Assembly (NCBI RefSeq): GCF_019420015.1
Contig: NZ_JAHZIA010000040.1
Coordinates: 1-7,561 of the forward strand
Direction of reading: 5' to 3'
DNA from: Anaerofustis sp.
Lineage (GTDB): Bacteria; Bacillota; Clostridia; Eubacteriales; Anaerofustaceae
DNA: 7,561 nucleotides
The position numbers and the translations under genes are program-made. Below, in pieces: positions 1-7,419 of this stretch; position 1 is the first letter of the stretch, and each line of letters starts with the position of its first letter. The notes under the pieces are model-generated. The model worked only from the letters and a program-made list of their open reading frames with translations. It had not been told where the DNA came from and searched no databases.

Positions 1-428
1 TTTATTTCTATTGCTGCAGGATATCGTATAAGCCTAGATATCTCGCTGGCTGCCGTAAGCTCGGGATTGATACAAAGAGATATCCCAAGTTCTTCCTTAA
101 CCAAATGTATATCTTCGGCATATTCGGGATTCCTTACCCTCGCTATTGCATTTTTTGCACCCGCTTTTTTGGCAATCAAACAACAGTATAAATTTACTTC
201 ATCCCTGCTAGTAACAGCTATAATCAAATCACAGTTTTCTATCCCGGCATCACTCAGTACATTACTCGTCGCACCGTTCCCCTCTACTGTCATAATATCT
301 ATCCTGTTACTTAAACTTTCAAGTTTATCTGATTTGGTATCGACTACTACAATCGAATGCCCTTCTTCATTTAAATGTTCTGCAATGGTGCTTCCTACTT
401 TTCCGCAACCAACAATTATTATGTTCAT
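1..428 (-). CDS. trkA: Trk potassium uptake system NAD-binding subunit TrkA (N-terminal part, cut by window edge)
   Basis: TrkA is the cytoplasmic regulatory subunit of the Trk K+ transporter. It binds nucleotides through RCK domains and gates the membrane partner TrkH. About 142 residues are visible, starting at an ATG whose A lies at 428, and the frame runs off the left edge. Residues 1-30 form the Rossmann start: a GCGKVG glycine loop at 7-12 and the acidic residue ending strand 2 at D30. Further family hallmarks follow: the DEVN motif at 76-79, CC and AKKAGAK near 82-92, and IARVRNPEY at 95-103. The INPELTAASEISRLI stretch near 121-135 is typical of the two-domain TrkA form (usually about 450 residues) rather than the short KtrA form, which is an inference because the second half is missing. 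An AAAAGG ribosome binding site lies 10 bases before the ATG. The gene follows mutS2 by 70 AT-rich bases without a clear terminator. A trkH gene may lie beyond the edge. Confidence 0.93.
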   Translation of the reverse strand, partial: MNIIIVGCGKVGSTIAEHLNEEGHSIVVVDTKSDKLESLSNRIDIMTVEGNGATSNVLSDAGIENCDLIIAVTSRDEVNLYCCLIAKKAGAKNAIARVRNPEYAEDIHLVKEELGISLCINPELTAASEISRLIRYPAAIEI

Positions 429-498
429 TTATTATCTACCTTTTCATAACTAAATACTTTATGGAATTACTATATCATAAATATCAAAAAATAAAAAA

Positions 499-2889
499 TT
501 ATTTTAATGTAACAACGGTCGCACCGTCGCCGCCTTCGCTTATACCGCCAAATCGGAATTTCTTTACATAAGAATGGTGTTTTAACAAATCCGTAACAGT
601 GTTTTTCAAAACCCCGGTTCCTTTTCCATGAATAATCGTAACTACTTTTAAATTTGCCAAATAAGCATCATCAAGATATTTTTCTACCTTTATAACCGCA
701 TCATCCGCATACATTCCCCTTATATCAAGGCTGGGTTCAATGGTTTTCGCTTTTGTATTGGAAAACTTCACTGCGGTTTTCCTAACCTGCTCTTGTTCTC
801 GTTTGCTATGCTCTATTTTTGATAACGATATTTTGGTTTTTATAATTCCTGCTTGTATAAATACATTGTCTTTATTATCAAATCCCAAGATAGTCGCATA
901 TTGATCCAAACTTTTTATATAAACTTCTTCTCCAACCTTAAAATCTTCTTTTTTGTTAATGCTTGTTTCCGCTTTTTTAAGTTCATGAGACGGTATATAT
1001 GAGTTTAGAAGTTCTTCTTTTTCTTTGATTTGTTTTTTTATCTTTTCGGCATCACTTTTAAAAGTGTTATTATTTGCATTTATATTTTTTTGCGCTTTTA
1101 TCTTTCCAAGCTTTTCTATAATATCCTTTGATTCCCTTTTCGCATCCGCTAAAATATCTTTTGCTTTTAAAGAAGCTTCCAGCATAATTTTTGATTTACT
1201 TTCTTCTATATTTTGTTTTTCCATCGAAAGCTGTTCGTTCAAAATCTTATTCTGATTTAAAAGATATTCTGTTTCTCTTTTTTCCTGTTCGAGTACCATG
1301 GATTTATCATTTAACTCTTTTATAAGATCTTCAACTTCAATATTCTCTTCTGATAAACGTTTTTTTGCATTTTCGATAATGTTACAATTTAGTCCTAGTT
1401 TTCCGGAAATTTCAAAAGCATTTGATTTACCGGGAATCCCAAGAATAAGTCTGTACGTCGGAGCTAGTTTTTCAACATCAAATTCTACGCTTGCATTCAT
1501 AACATCATTTTTAACTATTGCATATTCTTTTATCTCACTGTAATGCGTTGTAGCAAAAACTCTCGCATTTTGATTCTTTAAATAATCTATTATAGAAACT
1601 GCCAAAGCGGCACCCTCTGTAGGGTCCGTACCTACTCCCAACTCGTCGATTAAAACCAAAGTCTTATCATTGGCCTGGTTAACAATATTTACTATATTCG
1701 TCATATGAGAGGAAAAAGTACTTAAATTTTGAGCTATACTTTGATCATCACCTATATCTGCAAAAATTTTGCTGTATATTGGAATGGAACTGCCCATCGC
1801 CGCCGGAATAAAAAGACCTGACTGCAACAGCAAAGAGCAAAGCCCAACTGTCTTTAAAGTAACGGTCTTCCCCCCGGTATTCGGTCCTGTTATGATAAGT
1901 GCCCTAAAATTACCGTCTAAAATAATATCCGAAGGAACGGCCTTATCAATATCTATTAAAGGATGCCTTGCAGACTTTAATATTATTTCATCATTTTCAC
2001 TTATATCTGGCTTGTTATACTCGTTTTTCAGACAAAATCTTGATTTCGCATTTAATACATCAAAATAAATAAGTATATTTTCATTTACATTTAAACTTAC
2101 CGCATTATCTTTTATTTTACTTGAAAGTATCTTTAAAATTATCTCTATTTCTTTTTGTTCTTCTGTTTCAAGTTCTTTGAGTTTATTGTTTAAATTTACA
2201 ACAGAAGCGGGCTCTATAAATAAAGTAGCTCCGCTTTGAGAAGTATCGTGTACTATCCCGTTTACTTCCGCTCTGTATTCTGATTTAACAGGAACAACAT
2301 ATCTTGAATACCTGATGGTTACAATATTCTCACTTAAATATTTTTGATACTTAGAAGAATTAACAATACCGTTAAGTTTTTCTCTTATTTTGTTATTTGT
2401 ATTTTTTATGTTTCTTCTTATATTGTAAAGGGTACTGCTCGCTCTGTCGCTGATAGTTTCTCCGTCAATTATTATAGTATCTATCTCTTTTTGAAGAAAC
2501 GACAAATCATCTATATTCTCTCCATAATCCTTTAAAGTCTCAAATTTATCTTCCTCAGATATATTCGACAATATATGCCTCTTTACATCAATCGAGCATT
2601 TGATACTTTTTGATATGTTAATAAAATCCTCATTTGTAAGAATACCATCTTTAACTGCTCTGGATATACTGTTCTTGTTTATTTTATATCCATACACAGG
2701 AATATCTCCGTATGAAATTGAAAACTTAACCATTTCGTCAAGCTCGTTTAACTTATCCTTTATCAAATAAATATTATCACTCCAAGATAAGTTCATTATT
2801 TCCTCTTTTGCTTCGGATGAAAAAGCATAGTCTTGTATTCTTGATATGATTTTTTCATACTCCAAAGCTTTTAATGTTTTATTATCCAT
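499..2889 (-). CDS. mutS2: Endonuclease/ribosome-collision factor MutS2 (MutS family ATPase with Smr domain)
   Basis: This 796-residue protein has the usual MutS2 length and domain order. Residues 1-290 are the helical core/lever region, lacking the mismatch-recognition domains of MutS. Residues 300-500 are the ATPase: Walker A GPNTGGKT at 335-342, the signature segment DDQSIAQNLSTFSSHM at 381-396, Walker B LVLIDE at 411-416 followed by LGVGTDPTEG, and the H-loop histidine in ATTHY at 449. About 500-640 is a charged coiled coil, 650-670 a KOW-like segment, and 721-796 the Smr domain with LDIRG at 721-725 and HGKGTG at 754-759. Known roles of the family are suppression of homologous recombination and, in Bacillus subtilis, sensing and splitting collided ribosomes (also named RqcU). 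All catalytic motifs are intact. The ATG lies only 7 bases after the carboxypeptidase stop, and the only purine-rich ribosome binding sequence (AGAAGAAGA, 10 bases upstream) is made of that gene's last Arg codons, so coupled translation is likely. Confidence 0.97.
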   Translation of the reverse strand: MDNKTLKALEYEKIISRIQDYAFSSEAKEEIMNLSWSDNIYLIKDKLNELDEMVKFSISYGDIPVYGYKINKNSISRAVKDGILTNEDFINISKSIKCSIDVKRHILSNISEEDKFETLKDYGENIDDLSFLQKEIDTIIIDGETISDRASSTLYNIRRNIKNTNNKIREKLNGIVNSSKYQKYLSENIVTIRYSRYVVPVKSEYRAEVNGIVHDTSQSGATLFIEPASVVNLNNKLKELETEEQKEIEIILKILSSKIKDNAVSLNVNENILIYFDVLNAKSRFCLKNEYNKPDISENDEIILKSARHPLIDIDKAVPSDIILDGNFRALIITGPNTGGKTVTLKTVGLCSLLLQSGLFIPAAMGSSIPIYSKIFADIGDDQSIAQNLSTFSSHMTNIVNIVNQANDKTLVLIDELGVGTDPTEGAALAVSIIDYLKNQNARVFATTHYSEIKEYAIVKNDVMNASVEFDVEKLAPTYRLILGIPGKSNAFEISGKLGLNCNIIENAKKRLSEENIEVEDLIKELNDKSMVLEQEKRETEYLLNQNKILNEQLSMEKQNIEESKSKIMLEASLKAKDILADAKRESKDIIEKLGKIKAQKNINANNNTFKSDAEKIKKQIKEKEELLNSYIPSHELKKAETSINKKEDFKVGEEVYIKSLDQYATILGFDNKDNVFIQAGIIKTKISLSKIEHSKREQEQVRKTAVKFSNTKAKTIEPSLDIRGMYADDAVIKVEKYLDDAYLANLKVVTIIHGKGTGVLKNTVTDLLKHHSYVKKFRFGGISEGGDGATVVTLK

Positions 2890-2896
2890 AATTTAT

Positions 2897-4399
2897 TTAT
2901 CTTCTTCTCTTACCTCTTTTATATACTTTTTTCCTTACCACTCTTCTATTTGAAGGCTTTTTCTTCTTTACTACTTTTATTTTCCTTCCGTCACTGTTAT
3001 ACGAAGGTCGTGGTCTTACACTTGCAGAACCATAATATCTTATTTCATTCTGAAGTCTTCTTCGTCTTGCCTTTCTTCTTTGCTCTATCCTCTTCTTCGT
3101 TCTGTATTTAGAAGAAAGTATTAAAGCCATAACAACCAAACACAAAAGAACAATAAATATAAGAGCATTGGTTATAAAAATATCAAAAGCCGACTTCATA
3201 TCCACGTCACTCTTGGAATAAGCAGGTACGGTTTTAAATAATTTGTTATTTAAATAAACATTTATATTTCCTATTTTATCATTTTCACTGATGGAATTAA
3301 CAAGTTCCATATCTTCAGTTGCTGTTTTTTTTATGTATTTATCATTTGGAGTAAAGGAAATAGTAAAATTATCTTCAGTGTATCCCTTATTGGCATATAC
3401 CTCAATATCACTATTAACTTTAACTTTTACTTCCCCTCTCTCTCCCAAAGCGAGATTTTTAACGGTATACTTAAATAAAGTATCACCTTTTTCCTCTATT
3501 CTCAATTTATGTGTTTCTTCATTACCGTATTTAAGCAAAGTTTTTGCATATCCAAATTGATCTTTACTGCTCGAAGCATTTAAAACAGCCGCATAATATT
3601 TTATACCTTCATCGTTTTTACTGGATACAACAACACAGTTCCCGGCCGGATTTGTATAACCCGTTTTATCTCCTTTTGCCAGCTTATAAAAGTATTTACT
3701 GGATTCCAATATAAGAGCATTATGCCCGGACGATTTATGAGTAGTCTTATTCGTTATCGTTTCATAATATGTAGAAGATACCACCCTGTTGTAATAATCG
3801 AAATTATCTGCATATGCCGCAAGTAAAGTCATATCTCTCGGAGTACTGTAATGATTTTTATCATGAAACCCATGAGGATTATTAAAGTGAGTATTTTTCA
3901 TGCCTATTTTTTTCGCTTTTTTATTCATTTCTTTTACGAATATATTATAAGCACTTTTTTTATCCGTTTTCTCTCCATTAATGATATTTCCGACATTACA
4001 GGCAAGAACAATGGCAGCATCATTCCCCGAAGGCAACATTAAACCATATAACAAATCCTTATATGAAAGAACCTCGTTTTTATAGAGTCCTGCCGTAGAA
4101 CTGCCGGCGGGAAGCCAATTTAATTCGCTTCCCGTTTTAACAGTCTTATTTAAATCTTTAACATACTCCAAAGTAATTGCGGCAGTCATTATTTTTGTAG
4201 TGCTGGCGGGATACATCTTTTTATTCCCATTATGACTGAAAAGCTCACTGTCAGTGGAATCTTCGTATAAATAAAGTCCCATTTTCGAGTTATCCTTAAC
4301 ATTTGGAACAGCCGCATATACAGAAGTAACATTCAGCAAAAATACAGAAGATATTAAAAAGCCTGCTAATATTCTTTTTATTCCTTTTATTTTTAGCAT
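2897..4399 (-). CDS. Serine-type D-alanyl-D-alanine carboxypeptidase (PBP5/DacA-DacF family) with basic cytoplasmic tail
   Basis: This 500-residue low-molecular-weight penicillin-binding protein should remove the terminal D-Ala from peptidoglycan pentapeptides on the outer face of the membrane. Residues 1-30 are a signal peptide (KIKGIKR, a hydrophobic core, cleavage near VYAA). The catalytic set is complete: SxxK as STTK at 66-69 (nucleophile S66, K69), SGN at 124-126 and KTG at 245-247. Residues about 300-390 correspond to the beta-rich C-terminal domain of the family. Instead of the short amphipathic anchor of classical PBP5, residues about 404-430 form a true hydrophobic membrane segment, followed by a 70-residue tail (431-500) in which 33 residues are Lys or Arg; this tail should be cytoplasmic. 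The ATG is backed by a strong ribosome binding site. The gene sits 22 bases after the restored protease frame and 7 bases before mutS2. DacA, DacB and DacF cannot be told apart here, so no symbol is given. Confidence 0.95.
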   Translation of the reverse strand: MLKIKGIKRILAGFLISSVFLLNVTSVYAAVPNVKDNSKMGLYLYEDSTDSELFSHNGNKKMYPASTTKIMTAAITLEYVKDLNKTVKTGSELNWLPAGSSTAGLYKNEVLSYKDLLYGLMLPSGNDAAIVLACNVGNIINGEKTDKKSAYNIFVKEMNKKAKKIGMKNTHFNNPHGFHDKNHYSTPRDMTLLAAYADNFDYYNRVVSSTYYETITNKTTHKSSGHNALILESSKYFYKLAKGDKTGYTNPAGNCVVVSSKNDEGIKYYAAVLNASSSKDQFGYAKTLLKYGNEETHKLRIEEKGDTLFKYTVKNLALGERGEVKVKVNSDIEVYANKGYTEDNFTISFTPNDKYIKKTATEDMELVNSISENDKIGNINVYLNNKLFKTVPAYSKSDVDMKSAFDIFITNALIFIVLLCLVVMALILSSKYRTKKRIEQRRKARRRRLQNEIRYYGSASVRPRPSYNSDGRKIKVVKKKKPSNRRVVRKKVYKRGKRRR

Positions 4400-4400
4400 A

Positions 4401-4412
4401 TTCCTTCCTTCC
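4401..4412 (-). promoter_or_regulatory. Ribosome binding site of the D,D-carboxypeptidase gene
   Basis: The coding strand reads GGAAGGAAGGAA directly before T and the ATG at 4399, so two overlapping AAGGA-type Shine-Dalgarno sites are present. The upstream copy has the usual spacing of about 7 bases. It fixes the start at 4399 and shows that the carboxypeptidase is translated in its own right and not as an extension of the upstream frame. Confidence 0.75.
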
Positions 4413-4421
4413 GCTTTTTAT

Positions 4422-4565
4422 CTAAAACAGTACAACAGTATTTTTAAACATATTGCCGCACTCTTCTATTTTAGCCTTATTTCCGGCAACATATCTGATT
4501 GAATTATTAAAAACATCTTCAAACATCTTATAATGTTTTTGTAAATCGACACTTTTAACTTCCAA
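4422..4565 (-). pseudogene. Out-of-frame C-terminal part of the M16C protease gene
   Basis: After the protease stop at 4555 the coding strand stays open in the +1 frame for 47 codons, up to a TAG at 4422-4424. The translated peptide is protein-like, with DLQKHYKMFEDVFNN and VAGNKAKIEE segments. It resembles the normal end of PreP/HypA-type M16C proteins, where the RR-x-E-[IV]-L run is followed by a helix with a conserved Asp and then a (V/A)xGN-x-x-KIEE-like strand and helix. Joining the frames by removing one T at 4564-4568 gives RRKEVLEVKSVDLQKHY and a 975-residue protein. Read alone, the piece would need a TTG start at 4565 with GAGG only 3 bases upstream, or an internal ATG with no ribosome binding site, so an independent small gene is less likely. 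The frame ends 22 bases before the carboxypeptidase start. The family match is from memory of the pattern, not from a search. Confidence 0.75.
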
Positions 4566-7350
4566 AAACCTCTTTTCTTCTCTTCTTTATATTTTCGTAA
4601 GTATCTTTTGTATAAACCCTGGTAACATATTCACGTATTTTACTGTAATTGTTAAGAGGTATATCCATATCCGATACAGTACCTATTATAAGTTTGCTGA
4701 TTTCCTCATTGTTCAACTCTATATTTTTAATATATTCGACTAAATTATCATACATTTTATAAGTTCTTTTTACATTTGGATCCCTGTACGAAACGAGACC
4801 GAGGTTTCCAAACTTATCTATGTGAATGAAAGAACCATAAGCACCGCCCATAACTCTGACATTATCCCACAGATATTCTGTTGAAAGATATTTTTTCAAA
4901 ACAAGTAAAGATCCTTCGTAAGAATATCCGAAAGAACCGTATTCTCCTCCTTGACCTACATAGTTTACCATAGAAGGCAATATGATAGCTGTATTATCGG
5001 CGTTATATTCATAGTTAAATATTATTTTTGTATCGTTGCTGCTTTCATATTTATCTAAAAATGCAGATGCATTTTTTAAACTTTGATTTTTTGAATCTTC
5101 ACTTACCGTAAGGATAATATCTTTTCTAGAATTTATAATTCTATTTGTAAGATTTTCAAAAACGGAAATAATTTTATCCGCACTCTTATCAAAGTTTTCA
5201 TTCAAATTTTTAAGAAAATCATAATAACTTATCCCATTCAATAAGGTTACAAATCTGGATTTTCTGTTTGAAAAAGCAAGCATTTCGTTTAGAACTGTTC
5301 TGTGAGTTGCACTCATAATTCTTGACTGCATTTTTGAAAGCTCTTCCCTTACTATATCTCTAAGCTTTGATTTATCCTTAAAATCAGATCTTAAAATCAT
5401 CTCTTCCATGATGGCATACATTTTATCCTCTTTCTTGCTGAAAGCTTTTATACTGCATGTCAAGAAAGACCTGAAATCGTCGTGATTTTCAAAACTTTGA
5501 TAAGGAGATACAGAAAAAACTATATCTCCCAAATTTTCGTTGATTTCATTGTTAAGACTGAGTATATCATAATTTTTGGTATTAAAGTTTTCAAAGCACT
5601 TTGTAAGAAGAGATAATGCATGTATTTCTTCATCACCGTTAAGAGATACTTCAAAATTCACATCCATATAAGTAATATCTTTCGTTTCGTCTGTTCTTAT
5701 ATAAATATCATTCACTCCACAGTGCTTTATTTCAACGTCATTTACGATAGGTGGATTTACGTCGATATCACTTACCGAAATTCTTGGTATTAAAGCCTTT
5801 ACATCTTCTCCGTCGGGAGTTCTCTGCATTTTCAATAAATTATTTGTAGCTTCTACCAATTTCTCTTTTTCGTCTTCACTTAAACTTTCTTTATAAGATT
5901 TTAATTTATCGTACAATATTTTATCATCCTTATCAGAAAGATTTTCTTTAGGAGATAATATAACATAATTGTATTTTTCATTGTTTAAAATATATTCTTT
6001 TATTGTATTCTCAAATAATCCCTGTAAAGACTCTTTCTTTATTTCCTCAAGTGCATTCTCATATTTTAACAATAAAGTAGGGTCTCCGTCATAAAGCCAA
6101 CTTTCCATAACCGTAATTCCATAAAGCAAACCTTTTGGATACGTTCCGCTGTCCCCTTCTTTTAATTCAAATTCAAAGTTATTTATTGCCGCTTTTATGA
6201 TATCATCGTCAATTCCGTTCTTTACAATATTTTCAAAAGTAGACTCGACAACTTCTTTAAACAAATCTATCTTGTCTTTTTTTGCATTTTTTGCACTTAT
6301 ACTTAACACAGGCTGTAAAATACCGTTATTGTAGTCAAGCATAACTTCATCGGCAATATCAGCTTCAATCAATGCTTTTTTAAGGTAAGAAGAATCAGAG
6401 TCAAACAATATTTTGCACAATATACCCAAAATAAGCCCTAATTTTACATCCAAAACATTTCCCACACTGTAATTGAGAGATAGAAGATATTTTTTATCGA
6501 TGTTTTCAGATGAATTTACAGAATAAAACTTCTCAACTTTTTTTTCTATACCGGAAAAATCAATCTGTTCGGTTATTGAAGAATCAACTTTTATTTTATC
6601 GTACTTTTCCAAATAATTTTTATCCAAATATTCTAAATGACGGAGTATATCCGTTTTACCGTAAATATAAATGTATGAATTGCAAGGATGATAATATCTC
6701 TTATGAAAGTCCAAAAAAGTATCATAAGTCAAATCTGGAATATATTTGGGATCTCCGCCTGATTCAAAAGAATAAGGTGTATCCTTATATAAATTTGCTT
6801 CAATATTTCTTGCAAGAATATCTTCGGGATCTGAAAATGCCCCTTTCATTTCGTTATAAACAACGCCGTTATATTTAATATCATCATCTTTGTTTTCTAA
6901 ATGATAATGCCAACCTTCCTGCTCAAGTATTTCCTTTTTATCATAAATCAAGGGGTTAAATACTGCATCTAAATACACATCCATTAAATTTCTGAAATCA
7001 GCCTCATTCATACTTGCAACGGGATACATCGTTTTATCGGAAAATGTCATCGCATTTAAAAAAGTATTCAGCGAAGACTTCATAAGCTCAACAAAGGGCT
7101 CTTTAAGCGGATACTTTTTTGAACCGCAAAGAACACTATGCTCAAGAATATGAGCGCTCCCGGTGTTATCAACGGGAGGAGTTCTAAAGCTTATGCTAAA
7201 GACTTTATTCTCATCATCATTATCAATAAAAAGAAGTCTTGCTCCCGATTTTATATGTTCAAACTCATAAGAAATAGAATTTATTTCTTTTATATTTTCT
7301 ACATTTTTAAGAAGAAAATTAGAATATTTTTCATTCTGTTTCAGTTTCAT
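4555..7350 (-). CDS. Zinc metalloprotease of the M16C family (PreP/HypA-like presequence peptidase), C-terminus lost by frameshift
   Basis: As it stands the frame encodes 931 residues of a large two-halved inverzincin that degrades oligopeptides inside a closed chamber. No signal peptide is visible, so it is probably cytoplasmic. The N-terminal half carries the inverted zinc motif HILEH at 67-71 and the distal zinc ligand E167 in VVYNEMKGAF, 96 residues later, the same spacing as I recall in plant PreP. A charged helical hinge lies at about 470-530. The C-terminal half has R832 and Y838 in RVMGGAYGSF, matching the Arg/Tyr pair that completes the PreP active site. A longer reading from TTG at 7362 is rejected because that codon overlaps the Shine-Dalgarno sequence; the ATG at 7350 follows GGAGGT with ideal spacing. 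The frame ends ...RRKEVFGS about 44 residues short of the family's usual 970-980, and the missing end is found in another frame directly downstream. Catalytic residues are all upstream of the break, so residual activity is possible. Confidence 0.93.
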   Translation of the reverse strand: MKLKQNEKYSNFLLKNVENIKEINSISYEFEHIKSGARLLFIDNDDENKVFSISFRTPPVDNTGSAHILEHSVLCGSKKYPLKEPFVELMKSSLNTFLNAMTFSDKTMYPVASMNEADFRNLMDVYLDAVFNPLIYDKKEILEQEGWHYHLENKDDDIKYNGVVYNEMKGAFSDPEDILARNIEANLYKDTPYSFESGGDPKYIPDLTYDTFLDFHKRYYHPCNSYIYIYGKTDILRHLEYLDKNYLEKYDKIKVDSSITEQIDFSGIEKKVEKFYSVNSSENIDKKYLLSLNYSVGNVLDVKLGLILGILCKILFDSDSSYLKKALIEADIADEVMLDYNNGILQPVLSISAKNAKKDKIDLFKEVVESTFENIVKNGIDDDIIKAAINNFEFELKEGDSGTYPKGLLYGITVMESWLYDGDPTLLLKYENALEEIKKESLQGLFENTIKEYILNNEKYNYVILSPKENLSDKDDKILYDKLKSYKESLSEDEKEKLVEATNNLLKMQRTPDGEDVKALIPRISVSDIDVNPPIVNDVEIKHCGVNDIYIRTDETKDITYMDVNFEVSLNGDEEIHALSLLTKCFENFNTKNYDILSLNNEINENLGDIVFSVSPYQSFENHDDFRSFLTCSIKAFSKKEDKMYAIMEEMILRSDFKDKSKLRDIVREELSKMQSRIMSATHRTVLNEMLAFSNRKSRFVTLLNGISYYDFLKNLNENFDKSADKIISVFENLTNRIINSRKDIILTVSEDSKNQSLKNASAFLDKYESSNDTKIIFNYEYNADNTAIILPSMVNYVGQGGEYGSFGYSYEGSLLVLKKYLSTEYLWDNVRVMGGAYGSFIHIDKFGNLGLVSYRDPNVKRTYKMYDNLVEYIKNIELNNEEISKLIIGTVSDMDIPLNNYSKIREYVTRVYTKDTYENIKKRRKEVFGS
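4564..4568 (-). other. Probable frameshift site: run of five T near the end of the M16C protease gene
   Basis: The coding strand here reads GAG GTT TTT GGA AGT TAA, which ends the frame. With four T instead of five it reads GAG GTT TTG GAA GTT AAA and continues for 44 more codons to 4422. The restored junction (EVLEVKSVD) keeps the spacing of the conserved E, L and D of the family without gaps, which points to this run, or bases very close to it, as the site of a one-base insertion. Confidence 0.65.
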
Positions 7351-7354
7351 GTTT

Positions 7355-7360
7355 ACCTCC
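7355..7360 (-). promoter_or_regulatory. Ribosome binding site of the M16C protease gene (decides the start)
   Basis: A perfect GGAGGT lies on the coding strand with five bases (TAAAC) between GGAGG and the ATG at 7350. The alternative upstream start, TTG at 7360-7362, shares its G with this site, so it cannot be used with the same Shine-Dalgarno sequence, and nothing suitable lies upstream of it. Confidence 0.85.
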
Positions 7361-7390
7361 AAAGAAACTTTTTATATTAATTAAAAATAT

Positions 7391-7419
7391 ATTATATATA
7401 ATTTTCCTTATTTAATAAA
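7391..7419 (-). promoter_or_regulatory. Possible sigma-A promoter ahead of the M16C protease gene
   Basis: A perfect TATAAT -10 hexamer occurs on the coding strand at 7396-7391, overlapping the stop codon of the upstream gene. Seventeen bases upstream is TTTATT (7419-7414), a poor -35 box with three of six matches. Transcription would start near 7384 and give a leader of about 34 bases containing the GGAGGT site. The stretch is almost pure A/T, so a chance match is quite possible. Confidence 0.3.

Noticed and set aside
67..453. A 128-codon plus-strand frame antisense to trkA
   Set aside because: The minus-strand frame is a clear TrkA with all motifs. The plus-strand product is a hydrophobic, low-complexity shadow with no recognisable domain.
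458..487. Possible promoter before trkA (TTGATA, 18-base spacer, CATAAA on the coding strand)
   Set aside because: The -35 match is good but the -10 is weak (four of six) and the region is nearly all A/T, so chance is the simpler explanation.
487..529. Hairpin at the end of mutS2 (CGACGGT / ACCGTTG around a GCG loop, 513-529) followed by T-rich bases after the stop, as a terminator
   Set aside because: The stem is only 7 pairs with one G-U, and 14 bases separate it from the T tract, so it does not have the geometry of an intrinsic terminator.
4422..4565. An independent 47-residue small gene between the protease and carboxypeptidase genes
   Set aside because: It would need a TTG start with an ill-spaced ribosome binding site. 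Its sequence instead fits the missing protease C-terminus in length, position and residue pattern.
6510..6878. A 122-codon plus-strand frame inside the protease gene, and similar shorter plus-strand frames inside mutS2 and the carboxypeptidase gene
   Set aside because: They lie fully within strongly supported minus-strand genes, lack ribosome binding sites of note, and have the composition expected from reverse-complement reading of AT-rich coding DNA.
7370..7391. AT-only inverted repeat (TTTTTA...TAAAAA) before the protease gene
   Set aside because: It is short, contains no G/C pairs and is expected by chance in such AT-rich spacer DNA.
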